Below are positions 63,200 through 64,000 of a stretch of 64,000 bases of DNA, one piece after another; the first letter of the stretch is position 1; every line of letters starts with the position of its first letter. The stretch comes from Prevotella sp. UBA2711 (lineage in GTDB: Bacteria > Bacteroidota > Bacteroidia > Bacteroidales > Bacteroidaceae): positions 71,630 through 135,629 of the forward strand of contig DEKX01000032.1 in NCBI GenBank assembly GCA_002354095.1. The letters are read 5' to 3'. Position numbers and translations under genes: made by a program. A model generated the notes under the pieces. It was not told where the DNA came from. It saw only the letters and a list, made by a program, of their open reading frames with translations, and ran no database searches.

Positions 63200-63544
63200 A
63201 TGCAAAATTTCAAAAGTTTTATTTATACATGTATAAAAATATCAATAGTAATATTTTCCATTGATATACTTGTATTCATTATGATAGTATTCTTATCAAT
63301 GTCGGATTCAAAATCTCCAGACATTGCAAGAGTTCTCTTTTTTATATTACAACACATACTAAGTCTCCCACTATCGTTATTAAACGACAATCTTCCTTTT
63401 TATCTTGAATATCGTGAATTACCCAACTTAATATTCATCTCTTTACCAACAAATATACTATTACAATCGATATTATGTTTTGCAATAATAAAAGTGGTCA
63501 AGTGGAGTATCACGACTATTGTTGGGAACAGACCGATAAAATAG
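63200..63544 (+). CDS. Small membrane protein, unknown
   Basis: 114 residues, not recognised. Hydrophobic segments lie at about 7-33 (IYTCIKISIVIFSIDILVFIMIVFL), 45-62 and 76-100, so it is probably a three-helix inner-membrane protein. The DNA is noticeably more AT-rich than the core genes and codon use differs (many ATA and TTA). It precedes the CdiI-like gene by 35 bases on the same strand. It could be an additional immunity protein for a membrane-acting toxin, but nothing proves this. Confidence 0.55.
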   Translation: MQNFKSFIYTCIKISIVIFSIDILVFIMIVFLSMSDSKSPDIARVLFFILQHILSLPLSLLNDNLPFYLEYRELPNLIFISLPTNILLQSILCFAIIKVVKWSITTIVGNRPIK

Positions 63545-63579
63545 GGGTAATTCATTCATTCTAAATCAAGCGCGTAAAA

Positions 63580-63996
63580 ATGCAGAAAAACTTGAATAAG
63601 ACAATTTCTCAATTACTTCATCATGAGTGGGTGGGTCCTACTCCCACTCATGATGATTCCTTCATCCAGCAAAATTTGTATCGATTATACCATACTATTG
63701 TTGCTGATCTTGACATTGAAGATGTAAGATTTCTTATCAATCAAGAAATCTTGCTCGATGATATGATGCCTATTGCTTTGGGATATCTCAGAATGAATAT
63801 TCTTGCAGAAGGAGATTTTTATGAAGGAGATTTGCTGAATGCAGTATTAAGTGTTAGTAATATTTTCTGGGAGAACCATTTGGAATTAAAAATGTCATTA
63901 AAAAACATTATTAACGAGAATCTCGGCGTTATTGAATCATCTGACATTCCAAGAAAAGTTATTAGAAATACCGAAAACTTTTTGTTTGATTCGTAA
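63580..63996 (+). CDS. CdiI-like contact-dependent inhibition immunity protein
   Basis: 138 residues. The layout matches a CdiI-type immunity family as I remember it: an N-terminal TISQLLHHEWVGPTPTHDDSFIQQNLYRLY, then DIEDVRFLINQEILLDDMMPIALGYL, then NILAEGDFYEGDLLNAVLSV followed by a helical end. Such proteins neutralise a matching toxin domain. The stop is 4 bases before the window edge, so the toxin or further immunity genes probably lie beyond. AT-rich, like its neighbour, hence likely acquired. Confidence 0.65.
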   Translation: MQKNLNKTISQLLHHEWVGPTPTHDDSFIQQNLYRLYHTIVADLDIEDVRFLINQEILLDDMMPIALGYLRMNILAEGDFYEGDLLNAVLSVSNIFWENHLELKMSLKNIINENLGVIESSDIPRKVIRNTENFLFDS

Positions 63997-64000
63997 TGCC

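Overview
The window is a 64 kb piece of a Bacteroidales chromosome, most likely Prevotella or a close relative. The evidence is a type IX secretion protein SprA, OmpA and TonB-type outer-membrane proteins of Bacteroidetes type, a glycine decarboxylase split into two subunits, and promoters of the Bacteroidetes form (TTTG, 19-20 bases, TAnnTTTG, usually continuing TTTGCA). Starts often lack a Shine-Dalgarno sequence. Most of the window is ordinary, tightly packed core genome. Accessory DNA is confined to about 22.9-24.8 kb, 43.6-44.0 kb and 62.3-64.0 kb.

Layout. 0-7 kb: end of a periplasmic peptidyl-prolyl isomerase, an LptA/OstA-like protein, mutL, an OmpA-family porin, phenylacetate-CoA ligase with its ACT-domain partner, then tRNA-Val(UAC). 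7-16.4 kb: purB, a pseudouridine synthase with a long Gly/Gln/Arg/Tyr-rich tail, asnS, a reverse-strand operon (cation antiporter, lolD, cvfB-like), asd, then tRNA-Val(GAC) and tRNA-Leu(UAG). 16.4-23 kb: S41 peptidase lipoprotein, DUF3316-like protein, topoisomerase IV subunit A, a GH28 pectinase and a Fur-family regulator. 23-26 kb: a dispersed terminal-inverted-repeat element, a RAYT-type HUH transposase with an extra C-terminal domain, and diaminopimelate dehydrogenase. 26-39.6 kb: ruvA, sprA, dxs, trkA, trkH and manA. 39.6-43.6 kb: reverse-strand operon glyS, FKBP lipoprotein, AAA ATPase, DUF4435/TOPRIM protein. 44-47.4 kb: a PhoR/PhoB-like two-component system and a Na/Pi cotransporter. 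47.5-55.6 kb: nadB followed by a complete glycine-cleavage set (lplA, gcvT, gcvH, gcvPA, gcvPB, lpdA). 55.6-62.2 kb: dacB, mscS, a LytS/LytTR pair and an outer-membrane beta-barrel receptor. 62.3-64 kb: a second copy of the inverted-repeat element, then AT-rich DNA with a small membrane protein and a CdiI-like immunity protein.

How it works together. lplA-gcvTHP-lpdA encode every subunit of the glycine cleavage system plus the ligase that lipoylates GcvH. The histidine kinase, response regulator and Na/Pi transporter form a plausible phosphate unit, with TTGTA-based repeats just upstream of the transporter promoter. asd and ddh both serve diaminopimelate/lysine synthesis.

The strongest candidates for something little described are: (1) the AAA-ATPase plus DUF4435/TOPRIM pair behind glyS, which has the two-gene composition of the PARIS anti-phage system in a housekeeping operon; (2) the RAYT with a Rossmann-like C-terminal domain, together with two inverted copies of a 320-390 bp non-coding element 39 kb apart; (3) 7-base tandem repeats that have entered coding genes in frame; and (4) the immunity gene at the right edge, whose toxin should lie beyond the window.
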